In this document: one piece after another, positions 15,677 through 24,643 of the stretch
Layout of the letters: each line of letters begins with the position of its first letter
Numbering within the stretch: the first letter of the stretch is position 1
Source: an uncultured Oscillospiraceae bacterium
Lineage (GTDB): Bacteria; Bacillota; Clostridia; Oscillospirales; Acutalibacteraceae
Assembly: GCA_900545655.1 (NCBI GenBank)
Contig: UQZY01000006.1
Span: 1 to 62,328, forward strand
DNA: 62,328 nucleotides
Direction of reading: 5' to 3'
Translations under genes and position numbers: made by a program
The notes under the pieces: generated by a model
Databases searched by the model: none
Told to the model about the DNA's origin: nothing
What the model saw: only the letters and a program-made list of their open reading frames with translations

Positions 15677-18154
15677 ATGGGAGTAGTTCAAAAAATAATT
15701 GTCAATCATAAAGAAAAAGTAAAAGCCCGTAATGATATGTGCGACAATCTAATTATGCAGATCGATACAGCTCTACAAGAAATAACTATATTATTTTCGG
15801 ATTTGCAGTCTTTTATCGAACCAAGCAAAGAATTAGAATGGCATAATCGCAATAATTTTCTAATGAAAAATGTTGCTTTAACTAATATTCAAAAAATTAA
15901 AAAGGCAGATCACTATAAAAAACTATTGGAGAAACAAGCAGAACTATATCGTAGCGCGAACACTCTTAAACAACAAATTAGCATTCATAACGATAGGGTT
16001 GCCGATGCTAAAATTCAAAATGCGTATACTTTGATTGGTAATGTTGAAGGCCGGAGATTAGATAGACAACAAATGACTTGTATTGTCAAGGACGTTCATA
16101 ACCATCTTGTAATTGCTGGTGCAGGAACAGGTAAAACAACTACAGTAGTTGGTAAAATTAAATTCCTATTAAAATCGGGAAAATACAAACCAGAAGATAT
16201 TTTGGTATTGTCATTTACCAATGCATCAGCAAGAGAGATGAGCCAACGGATTAGCCAAGAAACTGGCTGTAACATAGATGCATCTACTTTTCATAAACTT
16301 GGGTTGAATATTATTACTAAGGTAAATGGTATCGTCCCTAAAATAACACAATTAAATCTACGCAAGTTTGTTAAAGAACAGTTGTTGCTGAATATGCAAT
16401 TAGATGCATATTTAAATCTATTGAGTTCGTATTTATTGTATAATCGTGTTGTTTCTAAATCCGAGTTTGAGTTCAAAACGCAAGCAGAATACGAAGAATA
16501 TTTGCGATTGAATCCGCCAACAACAATAAGCAATGAAACCGTAAAAAGTTATGGCGAAATGGATGTAGCAAACTTTTTAACACAAAACGGAATACAATAT
16601 ATCTACGAACATACTTATAAAGTCGATACACGCACAAGCGAATATGGACAATATAATCCGGACTTTTATTTACCTGAATACGATATTTATATTGAATATT
16701 TTGGTATAAATAAGAACGGCGAAGTCCCTTCCTATTTTAAAGGTGCTAATGGAATGACAGCTACTCAAACATATCAAGCATCTATGAAATGGAAACGAGA
16801 AACCCATAGTGCTAATAACACTATTTTAATTGAGTGTTATGCTTATGAAAAATTCGATGGTGTTTTACTTGATAATTTAAAGGAAAAACTTGTCGCAAAA
16901 GGTGTAAAACTAACTCCAAAAACCACAAAAGAGTTATGGGAACAAGTATCGGCTGACGGTGATTCTATTCTCGATGGTGTTATAGAGTTGTTTGAAACCG
17001 TTATCAATCTTATAAAAAGCAATGGATACACTATCGCTACTATGCGGCAATTAAATATTGGGAATAGCAATGTTCAAGATAATAATATTGTTCTGTCACT
17101 TCTTGAGCCTATATTTAATGCATATTGTGATTATTTGAGTGAACATAAAGAAATTGACTTTAATGATATGATCAATATAGCAACACAGTATGTGGAGCAA
17201 AGAAAATATATCAGTCCTTACAAATATGTTATTGTTGATGAGTATCAAGATATTTCCAAAGCTCGTTTCTCGTTGCTAAACAGCATGAGAAAATCCAAAG
17301 ATTATGATCTGTTTTGTGTGGGCGATGATTGGCAAAGTATTTATCGTTTTGCAGGTAGTGACATCGGATATATTTTGAACTTTGAGCAATATTGGGGTTC
17401 TACTGAAATCAGTAAAATAGAAACCACTTATCGTTTTACTCAAAAACTCATAGAAATTAGTGGCAATTTCATAATGCAAAATCCCGTACAAATCAAAAAA
17501 TCTATAAAAGGAAAAAATGACACCGTTGGGTTTGCTTTAGGTGAAATCAGCGGATACACTGATAAATTCTCTATTAAGTTTATGGCTAAAAAACTTGAAG
17601 ATTTGCCGAAAGATAGTAGTGTGTTCTTCATCGGAAGATACTCGTTTGATGCAAAATTGTTGAGTGATAGCGGATTATTTGAATGTCAGTACAACAATGT
17701 TAGTGGATTTGTGGAAGTAAAATATTGCAAGCGAATCGATTTAAAAATGAGTTTTATAACTGCACACAAATCAAAGGGATTACAGGCAGATTATATCTTC
17801 ATTATTAATAATAAAAAATCAAGAATGGGTTTCCCAAGCAAAATACAAGATGCTGCAATACTAAACTTATTACTCGATAATTGCGATCAATATCCATATG
17901 CAGAGGAACGCCGTCTTTTCTATGTTGCATTGACTAGAGCGAAGAAAAAAGCATTTATTGTTACTGTTAATAACCAAGAATCTGAATTTGCTATGGAACT
18001 CAAAGAACGCTACGCTGACGAACTTAAACGAGAACAATGGGAATGTCCGTTATGTGGCGGAAAATTATTGAAAAAATCGGGACCTTATGGGGAGTTTTTT
18101 GGATGTTCAAATTATAAAACAACAGGATGCAAATATAAAAGAAGGATTAATTAA
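15677..18154 (+). CDS. UvrD/HelD-like superfamily 1 helicase with embedded nuclease-like segment and zinc finger
   Basis: An 825-residue protein. An N-terminal ~130-residue helical region precedes Walker A AGAGTGKTT (about 148-156), then SFTNASAREM. The insert at about 300-400 has YNPDFYLPEYDIYIEYFG, reminiscent of a PD-(D/E)xK nuclease core. Walker B is VDEYQDIS (about 519-526), followed by GDDWQSIYRFAG, AHKSKGLQAD and LFYVALTRAK. The C-terminus is a topoisomerase-type zinc finger (CPLCGG ... GCSNYKTTGCKYK). This layout resembles DNA helicase IV relatives. Low-GC codon use and the HTH partner suggest horizontal transfer; a defence role is possible but unproven. Confidence 0.8.
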   Translation: MGVVQKIIVNHKEKVKARNDMCDNLIMQIDTALQEITILFSDLQSFIEPSKELEWHNRNNFLMKNVALTNIQKIKKADHYKKLLEKQAELYRSANTLKQQISIHNDRVADAKIQNAYTLIGNVEGRRLDRQQMTCIVKDVHNHLVIAGAGTGKTTTVVGKIKFLLKSGKYKPEDILVLSFTNASAREMSQRISQETGCNIDASTFHKLGLNIITKVNGIVPKITQLNLRKFVKEQLLLNMQLDAYLNLLSSYLLYNRVVSKSEFEFKTQAEYEEYLRLNPPTTISNETVKSYGEMDVANFLTQNGIQYIYEHTYKVDTRTSEYGQYNPDFYLPEYDIYIEYFGINKNGEVPSYFKGANGMTATQTYQASMKWKRETHSANNTILIECYAYEKFDGVLLDNLKEKLVAKGVKLTPKTTKELWEQVSADGDSILDGVIELFETVINLIKSNGYTIATMRQLNIGNSNVQDNNIVLSLLEPIFNAYCDYLSEHKEIDFNDMINIATQYVEQRKYISPYKYVIVDEYQDISKARFSLLNSMRKSKDYDLFCVGDDWQSIYRFAGSDIGYILNFEQYWGSTEISKIETTYRFTQKLIEISGNFIMQNPVQIKKSIKGKNDTVGFALGEISGYTDKFSIKFMAKKLEDLPKDSSVFFIGRYSFDAKLLSDSGLFECQYNNVSGFVEVKYCKRIDLKMSFITAHKSKGLQADYIFIINNKKSRMGFPSKIQDAAILNLLLDNCDQYPYAEERRLFYVALTRAKKKAFIVTVNNQESEFAMELKERYADELKREQWECPLCGGKLLKKSGPYGEFFGCSNYKTTGCKYKRRIN

Positions 18155-18509
18155 AATAATCAGTCCAAAAAAAAATAATTTTACGGATATCGTCTTAGTA
18201 AGTACTGACTTTTCTCTGCAATTCACTTGTTAGAGTTTTCTGCTCCTAATGCCTCGAGAAAAAAATATGTTAACGTCAAGCTGTGCTTGTGTTATACTTT
18301 CGCGTATGCAAGGCAATTTTCGAGAAGATTACATTCAAATTATAGAAACCTATATCAACAAACTCACCGCACCAAAAGTCGGAGAAGCACTTCTCCGACT
18401 TTTGTTATGGGACAAAAACACCATATTTAGTTAATGTGTAAAAAATAACAACAAAATCTTCGGTCTGTTATGCAGTTTTGACGAAAATGAAAAATGTCGA
18501 AATTTATGC
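18155..18509. other. AT-rich spacer between the helicase and uraA
   Basis: No convincing gene. A possible extended -10 (TGTGTTATACT, near 18288-18298) lies about 75 bases before a perfect hairpin at 18374-18403, so a short RNA of roughly 100 bases could be made. A 42-codon frame (ATG at 18306) spans the hairpin but lacks an RBS and is not annotated as a gene. Confidence 0.4.
18374..18403 (+). terminator. Perfect hairpin, probable terminator of a short transcript
   Basis: Arms AAAAGTCGGAGAAG and CTTCTCCGACTTTT with a 2-base centre; the 3' arm ends in four T. Its symmetry would let it act on both strands. Confidence 0.6.
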
Positions 18510-18538
18510 TTGCATATATTCATTCATACATGTTAATA
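18510..18538 (+). promoter_or_regulatory. Probable promoter of the uraA-pyr operon
   Basis: TTGCAT at 18510-18515 and TTAATA at 18533-18538 with a 17-base spacer and a TG before the -10. Start of transcription would be near 18546, just ahead of the leader. Confidence 0.5.
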
Positions 18539-18575
18539 TGTAAAACAAGAAAAACAGGGCAGGAGGATGCGCACT

Positions 18576-18677
18576 ATGGGAATACGTAGTCATTACATGG
18601 CGGATTCCTTGGGTAAGTGTTTTCTCATTCCTGATTTTAAAATTTCAAATGGTTTTACCGACAGCTTTTCTATTTGA
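18576..18677 (+). CDS. Leader peptide of the uraA-pyr operon (33 residues)
   Basis: ATG at 18576 is preceded by a strong AGGAGG (18561-18566). The peptide begins MGIRSHYMADSL and ends TDSFSI; the TGA stop at 18675-18677 falls in the loop region of the intrinsic terminator. A ribosome reaching the stop would cover the 5' arm of that hairpin. The frame runs through a U-rich stretch (about 18619-18657) where RNA polymerase could pause when UTP is low. This is the layout of E. coli pyrBI leader attenuation; here it is inferred from sequence alone. Confidence 0.6.
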   Translation: MGIRSHYMADSLGKCFLIPDFKISNGFTDSFSI

Positions 18678-18694
18678 GAAGTTGTCTTTTTTTT
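18660..18694 (+). terminator. Attenuator terminator upstream of uraA
   Basis: Arms GACAGCTTTTCT (18660-18671) and AGAAGTTGTC (18677-18686), one G-U pair and a 2-base bulge, then eight T. Being 39 bases upstream of the uraA start and downstream of the promoter, it must be read through for pyr expression. CAGGGCA (18555-18561) and TGCCCTG (18694-18700) can pair around the whole leader. Confidence 0.75.
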
Positions 18695-18732
18695 GCCCTG
18701 CAAAAAGTAAACCATACAAAGGAGAATGAAAA

Positions 18733-20343
18733 ATGTCAGAAAACAAAGGTATTTATGACGCAAGAGAGCTCGGCATACCTAAAATGTTGATTTTGGGTCT
18801 CCAGCACATGTTTGCGATGTTCGGAGCTACGGTGCTTGTACCGCTTCTTACCGGACTTGATGTTGCAACAACCCTTCTTTGTGCCGGACTCGGTACACTT
18901 TTATTCCACCTTATCACTAAGCTTAAGGTGCCTGCATTCCTCGGCTCATCATTCGCATTCCTCGGCGGATATGCGGCTGTAACAGGTCTTGCGGGTAAAC
19001 CGGGCTATGAAGACATGACAACCGCTCAGCTTCTTCCGTATGCTTGTCTCGGTGTGGCATGTGCAGGTCTTGTTTACTTCATTCTCGCAGCATTTATTAA
19101 GGCAGTCGGCGTAAACAAGGTTATGAAATACTTTCCGCCGGTTGTTACCGGACCTATCATCATCTGTATCGGTCTCGGACTTGCAGGCTCAGCAATAAAC
19201 AACTGCCAGGCAAACTGGCCGATAGCACTTGTTGCACTCGGTCTTGTAATCGTATTTAACATCTGGGGTAAGGGCATGGCAAAGATAATTCCCATCCTTA
19301 TCGGCGTTCTCGGTTCCGTTGCAATTGCCGCAGTCGTAGCCGTAGCCTTCGGAAAGCCTGTTGAGGTTGACGGTAACATGTTTATCGCATTCAACGGAAA
19401 TCCGACCATGCAGCTTTTCAGCGTTGCAGCTCTTGAAAACCTTAAGACAGCAGCGTGGATCGGTCTCCCGATTCATAAGTCAGCAACAATTCTTGCAATT
19501 GACTGGGCAAAATCCTCACTTATCATAAGCTCAATAATAGCAATAGTACCGATAGCACTTGCAACAATGATGGAGCATATAGGAGATATCTCGGCAATCT
19601 CAGCTACAACAGGAAAGAACTACATAAAGGATCCCGGACTTCACAGAACACTTGTAGGCGACGGTCTTGCAACAGCACTTGCTTCGCTTGTAGGCGGCCC
19701 TGCAAATACAACCTACGGTGAAAACACAGGCGTACTTGTTCTTTCAAAGGTTTACGATCCGAGAGTAATAAGAATTGCCGCAGGCTTTGCAGCAGTACTC
19801 TCATTCTGCCCGAAGTTCGCAGCATTCATTGAACTCATACCGACAGCGGTTATCGGCGGTATCTCATTCGTTCTCTACGGTATGATTTCTGCTGCAGGTG
19901 TAAGAAACATTGTAGATACACACGTTGACTTTGCAAATAACAGAAACCTTATCATTGCTGCCGTAATCCTTGTAACAGGCCTCGGTCTTACAGGCGGAGC
20001 AACCTTTACAATCGGCGGTGTTACAATCACTCTTACAGCTCTTGCGGTTGCGTCTCTTGCCGGTATAATTCTCAATGCAATCCTTCCGGGTAAGGACTAT
20101 GACTTTGAAGAGGAAAAGCCGGAGGATACCGGAGCTTCTCTTTCTTCATCGGTAAATGCAAAGCATGCCGAAAAGTCAAAGAAGGCAATTGAAAAAGAAG
20201 AGGCAAAAGAAGAGAAGAAGTCAAAAGAGAATAAAAAAGCTAAAGAAACTAAAAAAGCTAAGGAAACAAAGAAAGCCGAAGAAACAAAAGAAGCTGAAGA
20301 AAAGAAGGAAGCTGAAGAAGAAAGCATTCCTGCGGAAGGCTGA
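18733..20343 (+). CDS. uraA: Uracil permease (NCS2 family) with a charged C-terminal tail
   Basis: A 536-residue nucleobase:cation symporter. The N-terminal LGLQHMFAMFGATVLVPLLTG, VPAFLGSSFAF and the TTYGENTG signature of UraA-type permeases are all present, with about 14 membrane segments up to residue 455. Transport of uracil fits the pyrimidine genes that follow. Unusual is the last ~80 residues: a Lys/Glu/Ala low-complexity tail with repeating KKAKE/KKAEE units, predicted cytoplasmic and coiled or helical, not found in the E. coli enzyme. RBS AAAGGAGA is 7 bases before the ATG. Confidence 0.9.
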   Translation: MSENKGIYDARELGIPKMLILGLQHMFAMFGATVLVPLLTGLDVATTLLCAGLGTLLFHLITKLKVPAFLGSSFAFLGGYAAVTGLAGKPGYEDMTTAQLLPYACLGVACAGLVYFILAAFIKAVGVNKVMKYFPPVVTGPIIICIGLGLAGSAINNCQANWPIALVALGLVIVFNIWGKGMAKIIPILIGVLGSVAIAAVVAVAFGKPVEVDGNMFIAFNGNPTMQLFSVAALENLKTAAWIGLPIHKSATILAIDWAKSSLIISSIIAIVPIALATMMEHIGDISAISATTGKNYIKDPGLHRTLVGDGLATALASLVGGPANTTYGENTGVLVLSKVYDPRVIRIAAGFAAVLSFCPKFAAFIELIPTAVIGGISFVLYGMISAAGVRNIVDTHVDFANNRNLIIAAVILVTGLGLTGGATFTIGGVTITLTALAVASLAGIILNAILPGKDYDFEEEKPEDTGASLSSSVNAKHAEKSKKAIEKEEAKEEKKSKENKKAKETKKAKETKKAEETKEAEEKKEAEEESIPAEG

Positions 20344-20350
20344 TTCATTA

Positions 20351-20381
20351 GAGCGTCTCATTTCTGAGGCGCTCTTTTTAA
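20351..20381 (+). terminator. Hairpin between uraA and pyrC
   Basis: Arms GAGCGTCTCA / TGAGGCGCTC with one T-G pair, then CTTTTTA. It may separate uraA from pyrC transcripts or only reduce read-through; no strong promoter is seen in the 66 bases before pyrC. Confidence 0.75.
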
Positions 20382-20447
20382 AGTAGAAATATGTATAAGC
20401 TATCTGACAAGGACAACACTTTTTAAGCTTTCATTTGAGGTTTGATT

Positions 20448-21590
20448 ATGAATTGTGAGTATACAAAAATACCGGGACTGTGCGACGTACATGTTCATTT
20501 TCGTGAGCCGGGCTTTTCTTACAAAGAAACGATAAAGAGCGGAACACTTGCGGCTGCTCACGGTGGCTACACAACCGTCTGTACAATGCCTAACTTAAAT
20601 CCCGTACCCGATTCACCGCAGCATCTTAAGGCACAAACTGATATCATTGAAAAGAAGGCAGTCATTGAAACCGTACCGTATGGGGCAATCACTCTGGGTC
20701 AGATGGGTGAGGAACTCAGTGACATGAGAGAAATTGCCGATAGTATCGTAGCTTTTTCCGACGATGGACGAGGCGTTCAGGATGACGGACTGATGAGGGA
20801 AGCCATGACTCTCGCCGGGTCTTTGGATAAAATGATTGTTGCACATTGTGAAGTGAACGACCTTCTGAACGGAGGATATATTCACGACGGAAGATACGCA
20901 AGAGAGCATGGGCATAACGGAATCTGTTCCGAAAGTGAATGGCGTCAGATTGAACGGGATATCAGGCTTTCCGCAGAAACCGGCTGTGCGTATCATGTCT
21001 GCCATATCTCATGTAAAGAGAGTGTGGAGATAATCAGAGAGGCGAAAAAAAGCGGAATAGATGTCTCCTGTGAAACTGCGCCTCACTATCTCTTACTTTC
21101 GGACAACGATCTCAGAGAAGATGGCCGTTTTAAAATGAATCCGCCGCTTCGCTCACCGGAGGACAAAAAGGCGCTTATTGACGGGTTATGCGACGGAACG
21201 ATAGATATGATTGCAACAGACCATGCGCCGCATTCCGACAAAGAAAAATCCAAGGGACTTAAGGACAGCTTATTTGGAATAACGGGGCTTGAGATTGCTT
21301 TCCCGTTACTTTACACCGGACTTGTTAAAACCGGAATTATTCCCTTTGACAAGCTTGTAGAGCTTATGTCAACGGCTCCGAGAAAACGGTTTAAATTGCC
21401 CGTTCGAGAAAACGATTACTCACTTTGGAATTTGGAAAAAGAATTTACCGTAACCCCGGACGTGTTTCTCTCAAAGGGACACGCAACTCCTTTTGAAGAT
21501 GTTACCCTTTATGGAGTGTGCGAAGAGACATATTATAACGGTAAATGTGTATACAAGCGCAAAAGACATTCTTTTAAGGAGAACCAATGA
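20448..21590 (+). CDS. pyrC: Dihydroorotase
   Basis: Start at ATG 20448 with TTGAGG upstream; 380 residues. Zinc ligands are DVHVHFREPG near the N-terminus, a later AHCE and CHIS, and the catalytic Asp in ATDHAPHS. It cyclises carbamoyl aspartate to dihydroorotate, the third step of UMP synthesis. A carboxylated Lys is replaced in some type I enzymes; its status here cannot be judged by eye. Its stop overlaps the pyrK start (ATGA). Confidence 0.95.
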   Translation: MNCEYTKIPGLCDVHVHFREPGFSYKETIKSGTLAAAHGGYTTVCTMPNLNPVPDSPQHLKAQTDIIEKKAVIETVPYGAITLGQMGEELSDMREIADSIVAFSDDGRGVQDDGLMREAMTLAGSLDKMIVAHCEVNDLLNGGYIHDGRYAREHGHNGICSESEWRQIERDIRLSAETGCAYHVCHISCKESVEIIREAKKSGIDVSCETAPHYLLLSDNDLREDGRFKMNPPLRSPEDKKALIDGLCDGTIDMIATDHAPHSDKEKSKGLKDSLFGITGLEIAFPLLYTGLVKTGIIPFDKLVELMSTAPRKRFKLPVRENDYSLWNLEKEFTVTPDVFLSKGHATPFEDVTLYGVCEETYYNGKCVYKRKRHSFKENQ

Positions 21591-22336
21591 AGAAAGATAT
21601 ATACATAATAAACTCAAATAAGAGGCTCACAGACGACGTCTACGAGATGGTGCTCTGCGGAGACATCTCGCAAATCACTTGTCCGGGGCAGTTTATAAAT
21701 ATCAGGATTGACGGACATTATTTAAGACGACCCATATCCGTGTGCGATGTATCCCGTGACAAAAGCAATGTAAAAATCATATACAAGGTTGTCGGTAAGG
21801 GCACGGAAAAAATGTCCTTTATGAACCCGGGAGAGTCCTTAGATATACTCACGGGACTCGGAAACGGATATGACATCTCAAAGGCAGGGGAAATGCCTTT
21901 GCTTATCGGCGGCGGAGTGGGTGTTCCGCCTCTTTATATGCTTTGCAGAGAACTGGTTGAGTCCGGAAAAGCCGTAGATGTAATTCTGGGTTTTAATAAA
22001 AAGAATGAAATTTTCTACGAAGATGAATTCAAAAAGCTTTGCGGAGAGGAGCACGTGCATATTTCAACGGTTGACGGCTCGTACGGCACAAAGGGCTTTG
22101 TAACAGACGTGATGAATCATATTGACTACTCATACTTTTACACCTGCGGACCGGAGGCTATGCTGAAGGCGGTTTACAGTGCTTCAAAAACCTCCGGACA
22201 ATTCAGCTTTGAAGAGAGAATGGGCTGTGGCTTCGGAGCATGTATGGGCTGCTCGTGTAAAACCGTTACTGGAAATAAGAGAATCTGCAAAGAGGGTCCG
22301 GTTCTCATGAAGGAGGAAATCATATGGGAGAAATAA
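21587..22336 (+). CDS. pyrK: Dihydroorotate dehydrogenase electron-transfer subunit
   Basis: A 249-residue ferredoxin-reductase-like protein. The FAD region (LRRPISVCDVS) and NAD-binding GGGVGVPPLYML are followed by a C-terminal [2Fe-2S] Cys set (CGFGACMGCSCKT ... RICKEGPV). It passes electrons from the class 1B PyrD to NAD+. It overlaps both neighbours (4 bases with pyrC, 13 with pyrD), giving matched expression with its partner. Confidence 0.95.
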   Translation: MKKDIYIINSNKRLTDDVYEMVLCGDISQITCPGQFINIRIDGHYLRRPISVCDVSRDKSNVKIIYKVVGKGTEKMSFMNPGESLDILTGLGNGYDISKAGEMPLLIGGGVGVPPLYMLCRELVESGKAVDVILGFNKKNEIFYEDEFKKLCGEEHVHISTVDGSYGTKGFVTDVMNHIDYSYFYTCGPEAMLKAVYSASKTSGQFSFEERMGCGFGACMGCSCKTVTGNKRICKEGPVLMKEEIIWEK

Positions 22337-23241
22337 GCACTGTTGTCGACCTTTGCGGTACAAAACTTGCAAATCCCGTTATTCCTGCTTCCGGAACCTT
22401 CGGATACGGATACGAATTTGCGGAGCTTTATGACATAGATATGCTCGGTACATTTTCTTTTAAGGGTACCACAAAGGACGCTCGGTTCGGAAATCCGACA
22501 CCGAGAATTGCCGAATGCAGCGCCGGCATGATAAATGCCGTAGGCTTGCAGAATCCGGGCGTCGAGGCTGTTATAAATGAAGAACTGCCAAAGCTTGAAA
22601 GGTGTTTTCACAAACCGGTAATGGCAAATGTGAGCGGCTTTTCGATTGATGAATACACCTACGTTTGTGAAAAGCTCGACGCCTGTCCGCAGGTAGGATT
22701 CATTGAGGTAAATATCAGCTGTCCGAACGTTCATGGCGGCGGCATGGCATTCGGCACGAACGCGTCTGCGGCAGAGGAAGTTACAAGAGCAGTCAAATCC
22801 GTAACAACGAAACCGATTATAATCAAGCTTTCGCCAAACGTCACCGACATAACCGAAATTGCAAAAGCCTGCGAAAGCGGCGGCGCAGACGCGGTAAGTC
22901 TTATAAATACATTGCTCGGCATGAGGATAGACCTTAAAACAAAGAAGCCTGTTTTAAAAAATATTAAGGGCGGATTTTCGGGAAGTGCGGTCTTCCCGAT
23001 AGCGCTTCGCATGGTGTATGATGTATATGAAGTTGTTTCCATACCCATCATCGGAATAGGCGGCGTTTCATCCGCAGAGGATGTTATTGAAATGATGCTT
23101 GCAGGTGCAGCTGCCGTACAGGTCGGAGCTATGAATCTTGTAAATCCCTTTATATGCAAGGAGATAATTGAAGAGTTACCGACGGTGATGAAAAAGTACG
23201 GCATAAATAATCTTAACGAAATAACGGGAGGAGCACATTGA
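22324..23241 (+). CDS. pyrD: Dihydroorotate dehydrogenase, class 1B catalytic subunit
   Basis: A 305-residue FMN-binding TIM barrel. NPVIPASGTFGYG at the start, the catalytic Cys in VNISCPNVHGGG and FMN phosphate-binding GIGGVSSAEDV and AGAAAVQVG identify it. It oxidises dihydroorotate to orotate with PyrK. Cytosolic, NAD-linked enzymes of this class are usual in anaerobic Firmicutes. Confidence 0.95.
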   Translation: MGEISTVVDLCGTKLANPVIPASGTFGYGYEFAELYDIDMLGTFSFKGTTKDARFGNPTPRIAECSAGMINAVGLQNPGVEAVINEELPKLERCFHKPVMANVSGFSIDEYTYVCEKLDACPQVGFIEVNISCPNVHGGGMAFGTNASAAEEVTRAVKSVTTKPIIIKLSPNVTDITEIAKACESGGADAVSLINTLLGMRIDLKTKKPVLKNIKGGFSGSAVFPIALRMVYDVYEVVSIPIIGIGGVSSAEDVIEMMLAGAAAVQVGAMNLVNPFICKEIIEELPTVMKKYGINNLNEITGGAH

Positions 23242-23945
23242 TGGGCAAGGATGTAATAGTTGCATGTGACTTTTCTTCAAAAGAAGAAACAATAAAGTTT
23301 TTAAGTATGTTTGAGAACGAAGATAGAAAACCCTTTGTAAAGATAGGAATGGAGCTTTTCTACTCAGAAGGACCGGATATCGTACGTGAAATAAAAAGCA
23401 GAGGACATAAGATATTTTTAGACCTTAAGCTTCATGACATACCGAATACCGTTGAAAAATCCATGAGGGCTCTATCGGGGCTGGATGTGGATATGACAAA
23501 CCTTCACGTTGCGGGAACAAAAAACATGATGACTGCGGCACTTAAAGGCCTTACAAGAGCAGACGGGACAAGGCCGCTCCTTATAGCGGTCACGATGCTT
23601 ACCTCGACCGACCAGGAGTCAATGGAGAGGGATATACTCATTGATAAGCCGATAGATGAGGTTGTTATGCAATATGCATTGAACGCAAAGGAATGCGGGC
23701 TTGACGGCGTGGTATGTTCTCCCCACGAATCAAAAAAGGTACACGGTGCATGCGGAGAAAAATTCCTTACCGTAACGCCCGGGGTACGCTTTGTCGACGG
23801 AGATATCGGTGACCAAAAGCGTGTTATGACTCCGAAAAAAGCAAAAGAAGCAGGCTCGGACTTTATTGTTGTCGGAAGACCGATAACACAGGCTGCCGAC
23901 CCCGTTGCCGCGTACAAAAGATGTGTTAAAGAATTTGTTGATTAA
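23241..23945 (+). CDS. pyrF: Orotidine-5'-phosphate decarboxylase
   Basis: Start at ATG 23241, sharing one base with the pyrD stop; 234 residues. Active-site KIFLDLKLHDIPNT holds the Asp/Lys charge network, and the phosphate-binding end is ADFIVVGRPIT-like (SDFIVVGRPITQA). It makes UMP from OMP. Part of the uninterrupted pyrCKDFEBI run. Confidence 0.95.
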   Translation: MGKDVIVACDFSSKEETIKFLSMFENEDRKPFVKIGMELFYSEGPDIVREIKSRGHKIFLDLKLHDIPNTVEKSMRALSGLDVDMTNLHVAGTKNMMTAALKGLTRADGTRPLLIAVTMLTSTDQESMERDILIDKPIDEVVMQYALNAKECGLDGVVCSPHESKKVHGACGEKFLTVTPGVRFVDGDIGDQKRVMTPKKAKEAGSDFIVVGRPITQAADPVAAYKRCVKEFVD

Positions 23946-23959
23946 AAAAGGAGTAAAAA

Positions 23960-24613
23960 ATGAGTAATAACATACCTACAAATGAACTTATAGCAAAGGA
24001 TTTGCTTTCAATAAAAGCTGTTTTCTTAAACCTTCAGGAGCCGTTTATCTGGGCATCCGGAATAAAAAGCCCCGTTTATTGTGATAACAGACTTACACTC
24101 ACCGCGCCGAGTGTAAGAAACGATGTTGAGAATTCAATTGCTGAGGTAATAAGGGAAAAATACCCGGAAGCAGATGTTCTTATGGGAACTTCAACAGCGG
24201 GTATTGCCCACGCTGCAATAGTAGGACATATCCTCGGACTTCCGATGGGCTATGTTCGCGGAGGAAATAAAGACCACGGTCGCAAAAATCAGATTGAGGG
24301 TAAGCTTGAAAAGGGACAGAAAGTTGTCGTAATAGAGGATCTTATTTCAACCGGCGGAAGCGTCATAGAGGTTGTAAACGTACTCAGAGATGCCGGAACT
24401 GAGGTTCTCGGTGTTGTTTCAATCTTCACTTACGGTATGAAAAAGGGTCTTGAACGCCTGAAAGAAGCCGACATCCAAAACACATCGCTTACTGACTTTG
24501 ATACCGTTGCAAGAGTTGCTGCCGAAGAGGGGTATATCGGTAAAGAGGACATAAGCAGGCTTATCTCTTTCCGTGACAATCCGAGTGATGAGTCGTGGAT
24601 TCCCGCAAAATAA
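23960..24613 (+). CDS. pyrE: Orotate phosphoribosyltransferase
   Basis: A 217-residue type I PRTase. The PRPP-binding motif is VVVIEDLISTGGSV and the flexible catalytic loop is RGGNKDHGRKNQIEG. It attaches orotate to PRPP to give OMP, the PyrF substrate. RBS AAAGGAG precedes the ATG. Confidence 0.94.
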   Translation: MSNNIPTNELIAKDLLSIKAVFLNLQEPFIWASGIKSPVYCDNRLTLTAPSVRNDVENSIAEVIREKYPEADVLMGTSTAGIAHAAIVGHILGLPMGYVRGGNKDHGRKNQIEGKLEKGQKVVVIEDLISTGGSVIEVVNVLRDAGTEVLGVVSIFTYGMKKGLERLKEADIQNTSLTDFDTVARVAAEEGYIGKEDISRLISFRDNPSDESWIPAK

Positions 24614-24643
24614 TTATATGTAAATAAGGAGGAGGGGCTTTAA

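Noticed and set aside
18249..18434. 61-codon frame between helicase and uraA
   Set aside because: No RBS, and it contains a perfect palindromic terminator-like hairpin; treated as a non-coding stretch.
18546..18732. Purine, preQ1 or PyrR-type element before uraA
   Set aside because: None of the conserved blocks of those elements were found; the frame-terminator overlap explains the sequence better.
20097..20348. Ser/Phe-rich frame on the minus strand of the uraA tail
   Set aside because: It is the mirror of the Lys/Glu repeat coding region with no RBS or homology.
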